From Alphaproteobacteria bacterium MarineAlpha5_Bin9 (lineage in GTDB: Bacteria; Pseudomonadota; Alphaproteobacteria; HIMB59; GCA-002718135): DNA of 50,806 nucleotides. Of the stretch, positions 8,880-18,328 are shown piece by piece. The stretch spans positions 68,057-118,862 of the forward strand of contig PTKV01000001.1 of the NCBI GenBank assembly GCA_002937895.1, given 5' to 3'. The position numbers were made by a program, and so were the translations under genes. The notes below the pieces were generated by a model. The model searched no databases. It saw only the letters and a program-made list of their open reading frames with translations, and was not told where the DNA came from. The first letter of the stretch is position 1, and every line of letters begins with the position of its first letter.

Positions 8880-10747
8880 TGTTTACTAATTTTGGATTCT
8901 ATACTTTGTTACTAACTTTACTAGTTAATGGCATTTCTATTTTCTCAAATTTTACAGGTTTTAAAAAAATAATAATATTTTTTTGTAGACTTTCTTTTAT
9001 GTTTATTTCAATTTCTTTTATTTCATTAATTATAAGTTTTATAATTTCTGATTTCAATAACTTAAATGTTTTTCAAAATTCCCATTCTTCTATGCCAATT
9101 ATGTATAAAATTGCTGGTGCTTGGGGAAGTCACGAAGGTTCAATGCTACTTTGGATTTTTGTTATGAATTTATATATTTTTTTATTTTCATTTAACAAAA
9201 CATTAAAATTCAAAATAAAACGCTGGGCTATTTTTTTTCAATCAATATTAATTTTTTTATTCTGTTTATATGTTTTGTTAACATCAAGTCCTTTTTTATT
9301 AAATCCAATTAATGTAAATGAAGGGCTTGGGTTGAATCCAATTCTTCAAGATCCTTTGTTAGTTATCCACCCTCCTTTATTGTATTTAGGTTATGTAGGT
9401 TTTTCATTAATAATGAGTATTGCCTTGGCTGGTTTAATAACTAATGACATTGAAGAAAGCTGGATTAAGGTAACAAAAATATGGTCTTTATTTAGCTGGT
9501 CTCTTCTTACTGCAGGAATTGCAATGGGTTCATACTGGGCATATTATGAGTTAGGATGGGGGGGATGGTGGTTTTGGGATCCGGTTGAAAATGTTTCTTT
9601 GATGCCTTGGTTAGCAGGTCTTGCTTTAGTTCACACTCTTTCGATAACTAATCACAATCATTTTCTCAAACGTTGGGCTATATTCTTATCAATATTATGT
9701 TTTTCTTTAAGCTTAATAGGAACTTTTTTAGTAAGATCTGGGATTCTTACAAGCGTTCATTCATTTGCTTCTGACACAACAAGAGGGCTATTTATATTAA
9801 TTATTTTTTTTGTTGTAACAACTTTTTCTTTTTTATTGTTTTTAGTTAAATCTCCAAAAGAAAAAAATAATCTTAATTTATTGTTTATCAATAAACCTAC
9901 TGCATTAATTATTAATAATATAGTAATGTTGCTTGCATGTTTTACTGTTTTTTTAGGAACAATTTATCCAATTATAATTGAATTAAGCCTAAATCAAAGA
10001 GTATCTATTGGGGCTCCATATTTTAATAAAACAGTTATACCTATTGTTCTTCCGGGCTTATTATTGATGAGTATTGCTCCTATTTTATCATGGGAATCAA
10101 ATAAGTTCAAAAATAAACTTATATATATTTATGCGCTGATTTTATTAAGTTTAATTTTGATAATATTATCATTTTTTTCAACCTTTAGTGTTTTTGGAAT
10201 TCTTGGTTTGTTACTTGCAACATGGATTATTTTAGGAACTTTGTTTAATATTTTTCAAAACCTAAGAAAATATAAAGGAAAAAAATATCTTTTTTTCTTA
10301 AGAACTAATAATTCTTTAATAGCTCATTTTGGTGTAGGTCTCCTTATTCTGGGAATAACATCGTCTAGTGTTTTTCAAAAAGAATATAGTAACTCTATTA
10401 AATTAAATGAAAAATTAAATTTTGATAAATATTCGCTTCAATTGAAAAAAATTGATGTAGTTGATAAAGATAATTATCAAGGTTTAGTTGGTATATTTTT
10501 ACTTTATGAAAAAAATAAATTTGTAGGAGAAATAAAACCAGAAAAAAGATTTTACAAATCAAATAGTATGATAACAACAGAAGCGGGTATTTACAATAAT
10601 ATAATTGAAGATTTTTATCTCGTTATTGGAGATAGAAACAAAGAGGGTTGGAATATTAAGTTTTATGTTAATCCACTGGTTATTTTAATTTGGTTAGGTG
10701 CAGGAATTATGTTTTTATCGGGTATAATGAGTTTATGGCGTTTTTAA
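8879..10747 (+). CDS. ccmF: Cytochrome c heme lyase subunit CcmF
   Basis: Large membrane protein of 622 residues that ligates heme to apocytochrome c. It has many transmembrane segments, the WWD motif GWGGWWFWDPVENVSLMPW around residue 230, and a conserved HPPLLYLGY just before it. The ATG at 8879 overlaps the ccmE stop; an upstream TTG at 8861 lies within ccmE and is less likely. The 3' end overlaps ccmG by 13 bases. Confidence 0.95.
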   Translation: MFTNFGFYTLLLTLLVNGISIFSNFTGFKKIIIFFCRLSFMFISISFISLIISFIISDFNNLNVFQNSHSSMPIMYKIAGAWGSHEGSMLLWIFVMNLYIFLFSFNKTLKFKIKRWAIFFQSILIFLFCLYVLLTSSPFLLNPINVNEGLGLNPILQDPLLVIHPPLLYLGYVGFSLIMSIALAGLITNDIEESWIKVTKIWSLFSWSLLTAGIAMGSYWAYYELGWGGWWFWDPVENVSLMPWLAGLALVHTLSITNHNHFLKRWAIFLSILCFSLSLIGTFLVRSGILTSVHSFASDTTRGLFILIIFFVVTTFSFLLFLVKSPKEKNNLNLLFINKPTALIINNIVMLLACFTVFLGTIYPIIIELSLNQRVSIGAPYFNKTVIPIVLPGLLLMSIAPILSWESNKFKNKLIYIYALILLSLILIILSFFSTFSVFGILGLLLATWIILGTLFNIFQNLRKYKGKKYLFFLRTNNSLIAHFGVGLLILGITSSSVFQKEYSNSIKLNEKLNFDKYSLQLKKIDVVDKDNYQGLVGIFLLYEKNKFVGEIKPEKRFYKSNSMITTEAGIYNNIIEDFYLVIGDRNKEGWNIKFYVNPLVILIWLGAGIMFLSGIMSLWRF

Positions 10748-11271
10748 AAAAATTTGTTTTATTTTTACCAATTATAATAACAATATTTTTATTTGGTATA
10801 CTGGTATCTTATTTATTATCAGACAGGGATGCTAACAAACCTCCAAGTGCTTTATTAAATAAAAATATTCCTAATTTTTCTACAGTTAATTTATTTGATG
10901 AGAACAAAAAATTATTTAAAAAAGATATTGAAGATAAAGTTACATTAATTAATTTTTTTGCTTCATGGTGTATTCCATGTAAACAAGAACATCCATTATT
11001 AGAAGATTTACAAAAAAAATTTCCAAATTTAATCATTGTTGGGTTTAATCATAAAGATTCTAAAAAAGATGCAATAAAATTTTTAGAGGAAAATGGAAAT
11101 CCATATACTTTTATTGGCATAGATGATGGTTCTATAGGTTTGGAGTTTGGGGTTTTTGGCTTACCAGAAACTTTTATGACAGACAAAAATGGAAAGATAA
11201 TATTTAAACACATTGGTCCCCTAGATAAAAAAACAATAAAAACAAATATTCTTCCTTATTTAAATCTATAA
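10735..11271 (+). CDS. ccmG: Thiol:disulfide interchange protein CcmG/DsbE
   Basis: Membrane-anchored periplasmic thioredoxin that reduces apocytochrome c or CcmH cysteines. It has 178 residues, with an N-terminal anchor at about 5-27 and the redox motif Cys79-Ile-Pro-Cys82 in FFASWCIPCKQEHP. The start at 10735 (MAFLKKF) lies inside the end of ccmF; the longer frame from 10690 would add residues without a membrane-anchor logic. One base separates it from ccmH. Confidence 0.93.
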   Translation: MAFLKKFVLFLPIIITIFLFGILVSYLLSDRDANKPPSALLNKNIPNFSTVNLFDENKKLFKKDIEDKVTLINFFASWCIPCKQEHPLLEDLQKKFPNLIIVGFNHKDSKKDAIKFLEENGNPYTFIGIDDGSIGLEFGVFGLPETFMTDKNGKIIFKHIGPLDKKTIKTNILPYLNL

Positions 11272-11272
11272 T

Positions 11273-11632
11273 ATGAAAATTTTAATATCTTTAATTATCA
11301 TTTTATTATCTTTAAGTTTATTTGCTGAGAAAAGTAATCATCAAACTTTTATAGAATTGACAAAAAATTTAAGATGTATGACATGTCAGAATCAATCAAT
11401 TCATGAATCAGATGCAGAATTTTCTCTAGTGATAAAAAAAATTGTTAAAGACAAATTAAAGCAAGGTGAAAGTAAAGAAGATATAGAAGATTTCTTAGTC
11501 CAAAGATATGGAGAATACATATTATTTGAGCCTATGTTTAATTATAAAAATTTATTTTTATGGGTATCACCATTTTTTATTCTTATTTTATCAGGTTTTA
11601 TATTGTTTATTAATCTTAAACGAAATAGATAA
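11273..11632 (+). CDS. ccmH: Cytochrome c maturation protein CcmH
   Basis: Short CcmH/CycL type, 119 residues, with signal peptide (about 1-18), the apocytochrome-binding motif LRCMTCQNQSIHESDA (Cys35, Cys38), and a C-terminal membrane helix. It lacks the TPR domain found in fused CcmH of some gammaproteobacteria. No ccmI (cycH) gene follows, so that function must be elsewhere in the genome or absent. It ends the ccm operon. Confidence 0.93.
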   Translation: MKILISLIIILLSLSLFAEKSNHQTFIELTKNLRCMTCQNQSIHESDAEFSLVIKKIVKDKLKQGESKEDIEDFLVQRYGEYILFEPMFNYKNLFLWVSPFFILILSGFILFINLKRNR

Positions 11633-11732
11633 AAGTAGTTGTTGTTTCCTTCAATTTAATATTAATATAGTAAATATTTAATTTTTATTGATAAAAACAA
11701 ACTATAATTAAAAAGGTTGTTAAGGAGGAATT

Positions 11733-12563
11733 GTGAAAAAAATTATTTTATTATTTACATGTTTTTTGTTAATTAGCTTTACTTCTATTGCCAATGCAAA
11801 AAAAATTAGAATTGGAACTGAGGGGGCATATCCTCCGTGGAACAATTTAAACTCTGCTGGTGAATTAGAAGGAGCTGAAATAGATTTTGGAAAAGAAGCA
11901 TGCGAAAGAATGCAAGTTGAATGTGAGTGGGTTACACAAGATTGGGACGGTATTATTCCTGCTTTGCTTAATGGTAAATATGACATTATTATTGCTGGAA
12001 TGTCAATTACTGAGGAAAGAAAACAAAAAGTAAATTTTACTGATGGATATATGACGGATGGTGCAAGATTTGCTACCTTAAGTGATAGTGGACTTGCAAA
12101 TTTAACAATTGGCGATACTACAAAAGTTAATCTTACTGATCCTTCAGGAAAAGAAAAAGCTGCTGTTGGACAATTAATTGCTGCTTTTGATGGAAAGACT
12201 GTTTGTGTTCAATCTTCGACAATTCATCAAAATTTTGTTGATCAATATATGTCAAATGTAACCATGAAACTTTATCAAACAGTAGATGATCATAACTTAG
12301 ATCTTGCTGCTGGTAGATGCGATGCTATACTAGCAGATGTTGGTTCAATTATTGATTTTATGGAAAGTGATGGAGGTGTCAACGTTTCATTTACTGGACC
12401 AACTTTCTCTGGAGGAGTTTTTGGAGAAGGAGTAGGTGGAGCAGTTAGAAAAGAAGATACCGATATATTAGATATGTGGAATAAAGTTATTGCTGATATG
12501 AGCGCTGACGGAACTACTGCTAAAATAACTGAAAAATGGTTTGGTAGAGATATTTCTCTATAA
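11733..12563 (+). CDS. Polar amino acid ABC transporter substrate-binding protein
   Basis: Periplasmic binding protein of solute-binding family 3, 276 residues. The signal peptide ends at about residue 22 (SIANA), and the mature part begins with RIGTEGAYPPWN. Motifs such as QDWDGIIPALLNGKYDIIIAG and GMSITEERKQ resemble the arginine/octopine/lysine-binding group, so a basic amino acid ligand is likely but not proven. The start is GTG at 11733, supported by AAGGAGG at 11722-11728. No permease or ATPase gene is adjacent, so it is an orphan binding protein in a single-gene unit with its own terminator. A TATAAT box at 11703-11708 may belong to its promoter. Confidence 0.9.
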   Translation: MKKIILLFTCFLLISFTSIANAKKIRIGTEGAYPPWNNLNSAGELEGAEIDFGKEACERMQVECEWVTQDWDGIIPALLNGKYDIIIAGMSITEERKQKVNFTDGYMTDGARFATLSDSGLANLTIGDTTKVNLTDPSGKEKAAVGQLIAAFDGKTVCVQSSTIHQNFVDQYMSNVTMKLYQTVDDHNLDLAAGRCDAILADVGSIIDFMESDGGVNVSFTGPTFSGGVFGEGVGGAVRKEDTDILDMWNKVIADMSADGTTAKITEKWFGRDISL

Positions 12564-12572
12564 ATTATATAG

Positions 12573-12598
12573 AAAAAAGCGGCATATGCCGCTTTTTT
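12573..12598 (+). terminator. Rho-independent terminator of the binding-protein gene
   Basis: A perfect 26-base palindrome, A6-GCGGCAT-ATGCCGC-T6, nine bases after the stop. It has a GC-rich core with A and T tracts on either side, so it could stop transcription in both directions. Confidence 0.9.
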
Positions 12599-12645
12599 TA
12601 TTCAAAAAAATTGAAGATAAAATATAAATTTTATAGTTTTAGTTT

Positions 12646-12936
12646 ATGCAAACAATAAATCCTTTTTTATGGATTATTTTAGAAATAATTGACTTATATA
12701 AGATCATCTTAATAGCTTATATAATTATGACTTGGTTAATCACTTTTAATATATTTAATACATCCAATAGATTTATTTTTAGTCTGATGCAAATACTCTA
12801 TAAATTAAGTGAACCATCACTAAGAATAGTAAGAAATTATATACCAACAATGGGAAATATTGACATTGCTCCAATAATAGTTTTTATAGCTTTAATATTT
12901 ATTCAACGTCTACTAATCTATTACTGGCCAATTTAA
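12646..12936 (+). CDS. yggT: YggT family membrane protein
   Basis: A 96-residue protein with two hydrophobic helices typical of the YggT family, with the conserved pattern SEPSLRIVRNYIPTMGNIDIAP between them. The family is linked to osmotic or envelope functions, but no activity is proven. It sits five bases before folD; yggT close to folD is common in alphaproteobacteria. Confidence 0.85.
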   Translation: MQTINPFLWIILEIIDLYKIILIAYIIMTWLITFNIFNTSNRFIFSLMQILYKLSEPSLRIVRNYIPTMGNIDIAPIIVFIALIFIQRLLIYYWPI

Positions 12937-12940
12937 ATTT

Positions 12941-13822
12941 ATGACAAAAATAATTAATGGAAAAAAATTAGCAATAAAATTAAAAGAATCTATAAAAAAC
13001 GAAATTACAAATCTCAAAAAAAAATATAAAAGAAGTCCCGGTCTTGCTGTAGTTCAGGTAGGAAATATAGCTGCAAGTAGTATTTACGTTAAAGCAAAAA
13101 CTAAGAGTGCTAGAGAGGTTGGGATAAGAATTTTTGATAGTCATTTAAAAAAAAATATATCAGAAAAAAAATTATTAAATATTATTTCCAAATTAAATAA
13201 AAATAAAAAAATTGATGGAATATTGGTTCAACTGCCTCTACCTAAACAAATTGATGAGCAAAAAATTTTAAATTATATTAATCCTGAAAAAGATGCTGAT
13301 GGATTTCATCCTATAAATGTAGGAAAATTATCTATTTCAAACAAAATAAATAATAATTTATTAATCCCTTGCACTCCTTATGGGTGCTTGCTTATGTTAA
13401 AAAGTGTAAAAGAAAATTTAGCTGGCAAAAATGCCATTATTTTAGGTAGATCTAATATTGTTGGAAAGCCTATGGCTCAATTATTAATAAAAGAATCTTG
13501 CACAGTCACAATTGCACATTCTAAAACAAAAAACTTGCCTATAATTTGTCAGAACGCTGATATTGTTATTGCTGCAATTGGCAAGCCAGAAAAAGTAAAA
13601 GGAAAATGGATTAAAAAAAATGCTATAGTTATTGATGTAGGGATAAATAGAATTCAAAAAAAAATCAATAATGAGATTAAAAATAAAATTGTTGGAGATG
13701 TAAACTATAAAGAAGCTCAAAAAAAAGCAAGAGCTATAAGCCCTGTCCCAGGCGGTGTTGGCCCTATGACAATTGCATGTTTGTTAAGAAATACTACTAC
13801 AGCTTTTAAAAATTCATTATAA
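12941..13822 (+). CDS. folD: Methylenetetrahydrofolate dehydrogenase/cyclohydrolase
   Basis: Bifunctional folate one-carbon enzyme (NADP-dependent dehydrogenase and cyclohydrolase), 293 residues. Visible motifs are the active-site YVKAKTKSAREVGI near residue 50, DGILVQLPLP near 90, the nucleotide-binding GRSNIVGKPMAQLL near 170, and the C-terminal PVPGGVGPMTIA. It probably forms an operon with yggT. It ends two bases before the end of the convergent GT9 gene, with no terminator space. Confidence 0.96.
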   Translation: MTKIINGKKLAIKLKESIKNEITNLKKKYKRSPGLAVVQVGNIAASSIYVKAKTKSAREVGIRIFDSHLKKNISEKKLLNIISKLNKNKKIDGILVQLPLPKQIDEQKILNYINPEKDADGFHPINVGKLSISNKINNNLLIPCTPYGCLLMLKSVKENLAGKNAIILGRSNIVGKPMAQLLIKESCTVTIAHSKTKNLPIICQNADIVIAAIGKPEKVKGKWIKKNAIVIDVGINRIQKKINNEIKNKIVGDVNYKEAQKKARAISPVPGGVGPMTIACLLRNTTTAFKNSL

Positions 13823-13824
13823 AT

Positions 13825-14655
13825 TTATAAAAAAATTTTATTCAATCTTTTTTTAACTTCTTCAACAGTTATAATGTTTCTGCATTTTTCACAATGATTA
13901 CAATAATCTCTTTTTCCACAAGGAGAGCCTTTTATATCAACATAAATATTTTCATGTAATTCATAGCCAGTTAATTTTGGACTAATAAATCCACCAAACA
14001 AAACTACTGCTTTTTTATTTAATGCTGCTGCTGCATGAGACAGTCCACCCTCCCATCCTACAAATCCATCGCATAAATTTAATACAGAACAGGCCTCTCT
14101 AAAACTAGATTTTAAAGGATTACAATTATGATATTTGATACTTTGCTCATGAAAGTTTTGTATAAATACAAATTTATTTTTTAATTCATAAATAAGCTCT
14201 TGCCACTTATTTTTATCCCATCTTTTGTTTATTTTTCCTATATTATTATCCGATTGTTTTTTAAAGTCTGTGTTTTTCTTTGGAGATGGTTCAATAAAAA
14301 TAATTTTTTTTGAACTTTTATTTCTAATTTTTAATAATTCATTTTTTGCAAAACTTAATTCGTTATTATCAAAATATATTTCACCCTTAATAGCTCTAAA
14401 TTTATCATTCCATATAATTTTTTTTGAGTCATATGATTTAATATATGGTCTTTTCCCTGGAAAACTCTCCAGCCATATTTGTTGTTTTTCAGGATCAATA
14501 AAATTTGATTTTGTTATTTTAGGATTATTATTAAAAATTAAATGATCATACACATACCCACTTTTTTTATCTCCAATAATAATTTGAGCTTCAGGATATT
14601 TTTGTTTTGCTAATTTCACAAAGCCTGTGGTCATAATTTCATCTCCATAACCCAT
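13825..14655 (-). CDS. Glycosyltransferase family 9-like protein
   Basis: A 276-residue protein with the ADP-heptose-transferase-like motif GFVGWEGGLSHAAAALNKKAVVLFGG in its C-terminal half and MGYGDEIMTTG at the N-terminus. The usual first beta-strand before GDE is missing, as if the protein starts one strand late, but no better upstream start fits. The C-terminus has five cysteines in a short stretch (CGKRDYCNHCEKC), suggesting a metal site or disulfides. The acceptor is unknown; LPS or another surface glycan is a guess. It is seven bases downstream of argG. Confidence 0.75.
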   Translation of the reverse strand: MGYGDEIMTTGFVKLAKQKYPEAQIIIGDKKSGYVYDHLIFNNNPKITKSNFIDPEKQQIWLESFPGKRPYIKSYDSKKIIWNDKFRAIKGEIYFDNNELSFAKNELLKIRNKSSKKIIFIEPSPKKNTDFKKQSDNNIGKINKRWDKNKWQELIYELKNKFVFIQNFHEQSIKYHNCNPLKSSFREACSVLNLCDGFVGWEGGLSHAAAALNKKAVVLFGGFISPKLTGYELHENIYVDIKGSPCGKRDYCNHCEKCRNIITVEEVKKRLNKIFL

Positions 14656-14662
14656 TTTAAAT

Positions 14663-15850
14663 TTATTTAATGTTTTTCATTCGTAAAGAATTTATTTTTA
14701 TAAACCCTTCTGCATCTACTTGATCATAATCTCCTTCATTATCAAATGAAGCTAATTCTTTTTTGTATAAGCTGTTTTCAGATTTTCTTCCTAGAATTAT
14801 TACATTGCCCTTAAATAAATTAATTTTAACATCTCCATTTACATTCTTTTGACTGTGATCAATAATTTTTTGTAATGCAATTCTCTCAGAAGAAAACCAA
14901 AAACCATTATAAATGATCTCGGCATATTTCGGCATTAATTCATCTTTTAAATGAGCCTCACCTTTATCAAGTGTAATACTTTCAATCGCTCTATGAGCTA
15001 TTAATAAGATTGTTCCACCAGGTGTTTCATAAACTCCTCTGGATTTGATCCCTATAAATCTATTTTCTACAATATCTATTCTACCTATACCGTGTTTACA
15101 TCCTAAGTTATTTAATTCATTTAATAATTCATGTGGTTTTAATCTTTTATTATTTAATGATATAGGATCTCCGTTTTTGAAATTTATAACAATTTGATCT
15201 GGGTTATTTGGAGTATCTTTAATATTTTTAGTTCTTGAAAAAACATGTTCAGGGGCGGCAATCCAAGGATCTTCTAAAATTTTTCCTTCAGAGGAAGTAT
15301 GTAGTATGTTAGCATCAGTGCTAAAAGGCGGCTCACCTAATTTATCTTTGTTAATGGAGATTTGATTTAAATTAGCAAAATCAATAAGATCTTTTCTTGA
15401 TTTAAATTCCCACTTTCTCCAGGGTGCAATAACTTTAATTTTGGGATTGTTAGCATAATACCCTAATTCAAACCTCACTTGATCATTTCCTTTGCCTGTA
15501 GAGCCATGAGCAACAGCATCGGCTCCGACTTGTTTAGCAATTTCGATTTGTCTTTTTGCTATCAAAGGTCTTGCAATTGCTGTTCCCAACAAATAAGCAC
15601 CTTCGTATAAGGCATTAGCTCTAAACATTGGAAAAACATAGTCTCTAACAAATTCTTCTTTCAAATCTTCAATAAATATTTCTTCTACACCTAAATCAGA
15701 AGCTTTCTTTTTTATAGACACAATTTCATTACCTTGACCAATATCTGCAGTGAAAGTCACAATTGGACATTTATAATTTATTTTTAGCCATTTAAGAATT
15801 ATGCTTGTATCTAGCCCCCCGGAGTAAGCTAATACAATTTTTGAATGCAT
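14663..15850 (-). CDS. argG: Argininosuccinate synthase
   Basis: Joins citrulline and aspartate with ATP in arginine synthesis. With the ATG at 15850 it has 395 residues, beginning [16 protein letters not shown], where SGGLDTS is the pyrophosphate loop of the N-type ATP pyrophosphatase fold. A TTG three codons upstream (15859) overlaps the preceding stop and is less likely. [13 protein letters not shown] near residue 115 is the citrulline/aspartate site. The IalB-like gene is two bases upstream. Confidence 0.97.
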   Translation of the reverse strand: MHSKIVLAYSGGLDTSIILKWLKINYKCPIVTFTADIGQGNEIVSIKKKASDLGVEEIFIEDLKEEFVRDYVFPMFRANALYEGAYLLGTAIARPLIAKRQIEIAKQVGADAVAHGSTGKGNDQVRFELGYYANNPKIKVIAPWRKWEFKSRKDLIDFANLNQISINKDKLGEPPFSTDANILHTSSEGKILEDPWIAAPEHVFSRTKNIKDTPNNPDQIVINFKNGDPISLNNKRLKPHELLNELNNLGCKHGIGRIDIVENRFIGIKSRGVYETPGGTILLIAHRAIESITLDKGEAHLKDELMPKYAEIIYNGFWFSSERIALQKIIDHSQKNVNGDVKINLFKGNVIILGRKSENSLYKKELASFDNEGDYDQVDAEGFIKINSLRMKNIK

Positions 15851-15852
15851 AA

Positions 15853-16317
15853 TTAACAATCTTTAGAAAGTTTATTGAATGCTGCAGTAAATCCTTTTAA
15901 AGTGTATTTATCTTTTGTTAAATTTCCTCTTGATGAATAACCTTCAACTGTGAGAATGTTTCCTTTTTTCATAGCAAAAATCACTTCTTCATCTTTATTT
16001 TTTGTCCAAGAAGTATCTCCTTGTGAAAAAAAATCAAAACTAGACTGATCAATAGTTACTAATACTCTTTTTTCTTCATCATAAAGATAGCCGGCTGTAA
16101 TTTGAACAATTTTATCCTGAGATTTGTTAATTCTGTATACAAGAATATAAGCAGGATCTCTGTTTAAGCCTTTTTTCATTTCTATATCTATTGGAGCGCT
16201 TCCTATATAGCAGTATTCTTCTTCAACAAAAAATTTCCAAACACCTTTTTCAATAGCATAGGAGATATTTGTAAATAAAAAAGAAACCAAAAAAAATACT
16301 AAAACTATATTTTTCAT
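15853..16317 (-). CDS. Invasion-associated locus B (IalB)-like exported protein
   Basis: A 154-residue secreted protein with a signal peptide of about 21 residues (ending ISYA) and the pattern of the alphaproteobacterial IalB family: Cys in [12 protein letters not shown] around residue 80, [19 protein letters not shown] in the middle, and [13 protein letters not shown] at the end. The two cysteines could form a disulfide. Despite the family name, most members occur in free-living bacteria and their function is unknown. It probably leads a transcript with argG. Confidence 0.75.
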   Translation of the reverse strand: MKNIVLVFFLVSFLFTNISYAIEKGVWKFFVEEEYCYIGSAPIDIEMKKGLNRDPAYILVYRINKSQDKIVQITAGYLYDEEKRVLVTIDQSSFDFFSQGDTSWTKNKDEEVIFAMKKGNILTVEGYSSRGNLTKDKYTLKGFTAAFNKLSKDC

Positions 16318-16338
16318 TATTTATAGTATCTGATATAC

Positions 16339-16368
16339 ATACGTTTTTAAATCTTTTCAAATACGTTT
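16339..16368. repeat. Direct repeat ATACGTTT, 22 bp apart
   Basis: Two copies of ATACGTTT (16339-16346 and 16361-16368) lie in the divergent space between the IalB-like gene and the asparaginase gene. The 22-base offset is two helical turns, so both would face the same side of the DNA. It could be an operator, but in AT-rich DNA chance is possible. Confidence 0.3.
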
Positions 16369-16414
16369 AAAAAAAAATAGTTTATATTGAAATTACTATG
16401 ATAATATAATTATA

Positions 16415-17410
16415 ATGAATTCTGCATATTCATATATATATCGAGGTGATTTGGTAGAAAGCAGGCATAAAGCAGCGATTTTAATAAAAAACTCATCTAA
16501 AAAAATAATATTCTCCTCAGACAATAATCATCAATATATATATCCGAGATCTGCTATAAAAATCTTTCAGGCTATCCCTTTTATAAAATCTAAAGCTGAT
16601 ATTTTATATGGCTTAAATAAAAAACATATATCTATATCTTGTTCTTCTCATTCAGGAGAATCTTATCATATAAAAACTCTTAAAGAATGGGTCAGTAAAA
16701 TTAGATTAAATGTAAATAAATTGCAGTGTGGTATCCACAACCCAATGAATTTAAATGCATCTAACAAACTTTATTCAAGTGGTAATAAACCATCAGAGCT
16801 TCACAACAATTGTGCTGGCAAGCATCTAGCTATGATAAGTGGATGCATAGCAAGCAATTTTGATTATACAAACTATTTAGATATAAATCATCCTTATCAA
16901 ATACAAATAAAAGAATGTATTGAACATTTTATGGAAAAAAAGATTACAAAAAAATATTCAGCAATTGATGGATGTAATGCTCCCCAATACGCTCTTCCAC
17001 TAAATAATATTGCTAATTCTATGATCAACTTAATTCATAGTTATAATCATAATGCAAAATATTCTAATGAATTAAAAAAGCTAATTACCTCAATAAAAAA
17101 ATATCCGATGTTAACAGGAGGAATAAACAGATTTGATAGTGATCTTTTAAAAAATACTAATGGAAGAATTTACGCAAAAATAGGAGCTGAAGGAGTTTTA
17201 CTATTTGCAGATCTTTCAAAAAAAATTGGAGGCGTAATAAAAATTATTGATGGAAATGGAAGAGCAATACCTTCAATAGCTATGAAAATTTTAATTAAAT
17301 TAAAATTACTTTCAAATAAAGAAAAAAAAATGATGCAAAAATGGAATAATGAAAAAATTCATAATTTTTCTAAAACTTTAACTGGGAAGATTAGCGCTAA
17401 AATTGATTAA
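16415..17410 (+). CDS. L-asparaginase II family protein
   Basis: A 331-residue enzyme of the asparaginase II family first described in Rhizobium (PF06089 type), unrelated to E. coli AnsB. Recognisable stretches are RGDLVESRHKAA at the start, SCSSHSGE near residue 77, HNNCAGKHLAM near 130, IDGCNAPQYALPL near 190, and GRIYAKIGAEGV near 245. It would release ammonia from asparagine. It is followed after 12 bases by a fructosamine-kinase-like gene and then by asparagine synthetase, an unusual pairing of breakdown and synthesis in one run. Confidence 0.88.
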   Translation: MNSAYSYIYRGDLVESRHKAAILIKNSSKKIIFSSDNNHQYIYPRSAIKIFQAIPFIKSKADILYGLNKKHISISCSSHSGESYHIKTLKEWVSKIRLNVNKLQCGIHNPMNLNASNKLYSSGNKPSELHNNCAGKHLAMISGCIASNFDYTNYLDINHPYQIQIKECIEHFMEKKITKKYSAIDGCNAPQYALPLNNIANSMINLIHSYNHNAKYSNELKKLITSIKKYPMLTGGINRFDSDLLKNTNGRIYAKIGAEGVLLFADLSKKIGGVIKIIDGNGRAIPSIAMKILIKLKLLSNKEKKMMQKWNNEKIHNFSKTLTGKISAKID

Positions 17411-17422
17411 AAGAAATTTTAA

Positions 17423-18286
17423 ATGCAAATATTAATAAATCAAAATTTAAATAAATTTTTAAAAAATAATATTATTATCAGTGAACAAATGCTTTCAAGT
17501 TCTTTTGGTTCAATATGTAAAAAAATAACTCTTGATAATAACAAAAAATATGTTGTAAAAATTACTAATAAACTTATAGATGACTTTGATTCAGTATATT
17601 TTGAAGGAAAATCATTAGATTTTTTGAACTATAGATTTCCAGATCTATTTCCAAAAGTTTTTAAAATTAAGCCTGGTTTAATTATAATTGAATATATTGA
17701 TCATAATAATAAAAAAAAATCAAATTCAGAAAAAGAACTTGCAATTAAATTAGCAAATATCCATTTAATTAAAAATAGCAAATTTGGTTTTATATTTGAT
17801 AGTCCTATTGGAGGATTAAGGCAACCAAATGAATTAGAAGACAACTGGGTAAATTTTTTTCTAAAAAAAAGATTGAATATAATCTTTGAAATTATCAACT
17901 ATAACAATCCAATGCCCTTAGAATTAAATAAAAAAATAGAAAAAATATTTAATAAAATAGCTGATATTATTCCTAATAAACCAAAAGCTTCTCTAATACA
18001 CGGAGATCTGTGGGAAGGAAATATTCTTTTTGATGATGGAAAACTTGTTGGTTTAATTGATCCCGGCGTTCATTATGCACACAATGAAATGGAAATTGCC
18101 TATCTTAAATGGTTTAATTATATATCAGAAAATTTTTACAATTATTATTCAGATATTATACCTATTAACAAAGAATTTTTTGAATATTCAGAAATCTATG
18201 AATTATATTATTGTCTATTGAATATTCATTTATGGAGCAGAAAATATATAGATAATGCTATGTTTCTTGTTAATAAATATTGCTAA
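17423..18286 (+). CDS. Fructosamine kinase family protein
   Basis: A 287-residue kinase with the aminoglycoside-phosphotransferase fold. Features specific to the fructosamine kinase family are visible: GGLRQPNELEDNWVNFFLKKRL near residue 130, the catalytic loop LIHGDLWEGNILF near 195, and IDPGVHYAHNEMEIAYL near 215. Known members phosphorylate sugar-amine adducts (fructosamines or ribulosamines) on proteins or small amines, leading to de-glycation. The substrate here is unknown; neighbours in asparagine metabolism make a sugar-asparagine adduct conceivable. Confidence 0.82.
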   Translation: MQILINQNLNKFLKNNIIISEQMLSSSFGSICKKITLDNNKKYVVKITNKLIDDFDSVYFEGKSLDFLNYRFPDLFPKVFKIKPGLIIIEYIDHNNKKKSNSEKELAIKLANIHLIKNSKFGFIFDSPIGGLRQPNELEDNWVNFFLKKRLNIIFEIINYNNPMPLELNKKIEKIFNKIADIIPNKPKASLIHGDLWEGNILFDDGKLVGLIDPGVHYAHNEMEIAYLKWFNYISENFYNYYSDIIPINKEFFEYSEIYELYYCLLNIHLWSRKYIDNAMFLVNKYC

Positions 18287-18328
18287 ACATAAAGATTCTA
18301 TATTAATTACTTAATGGAATTATAAAAT

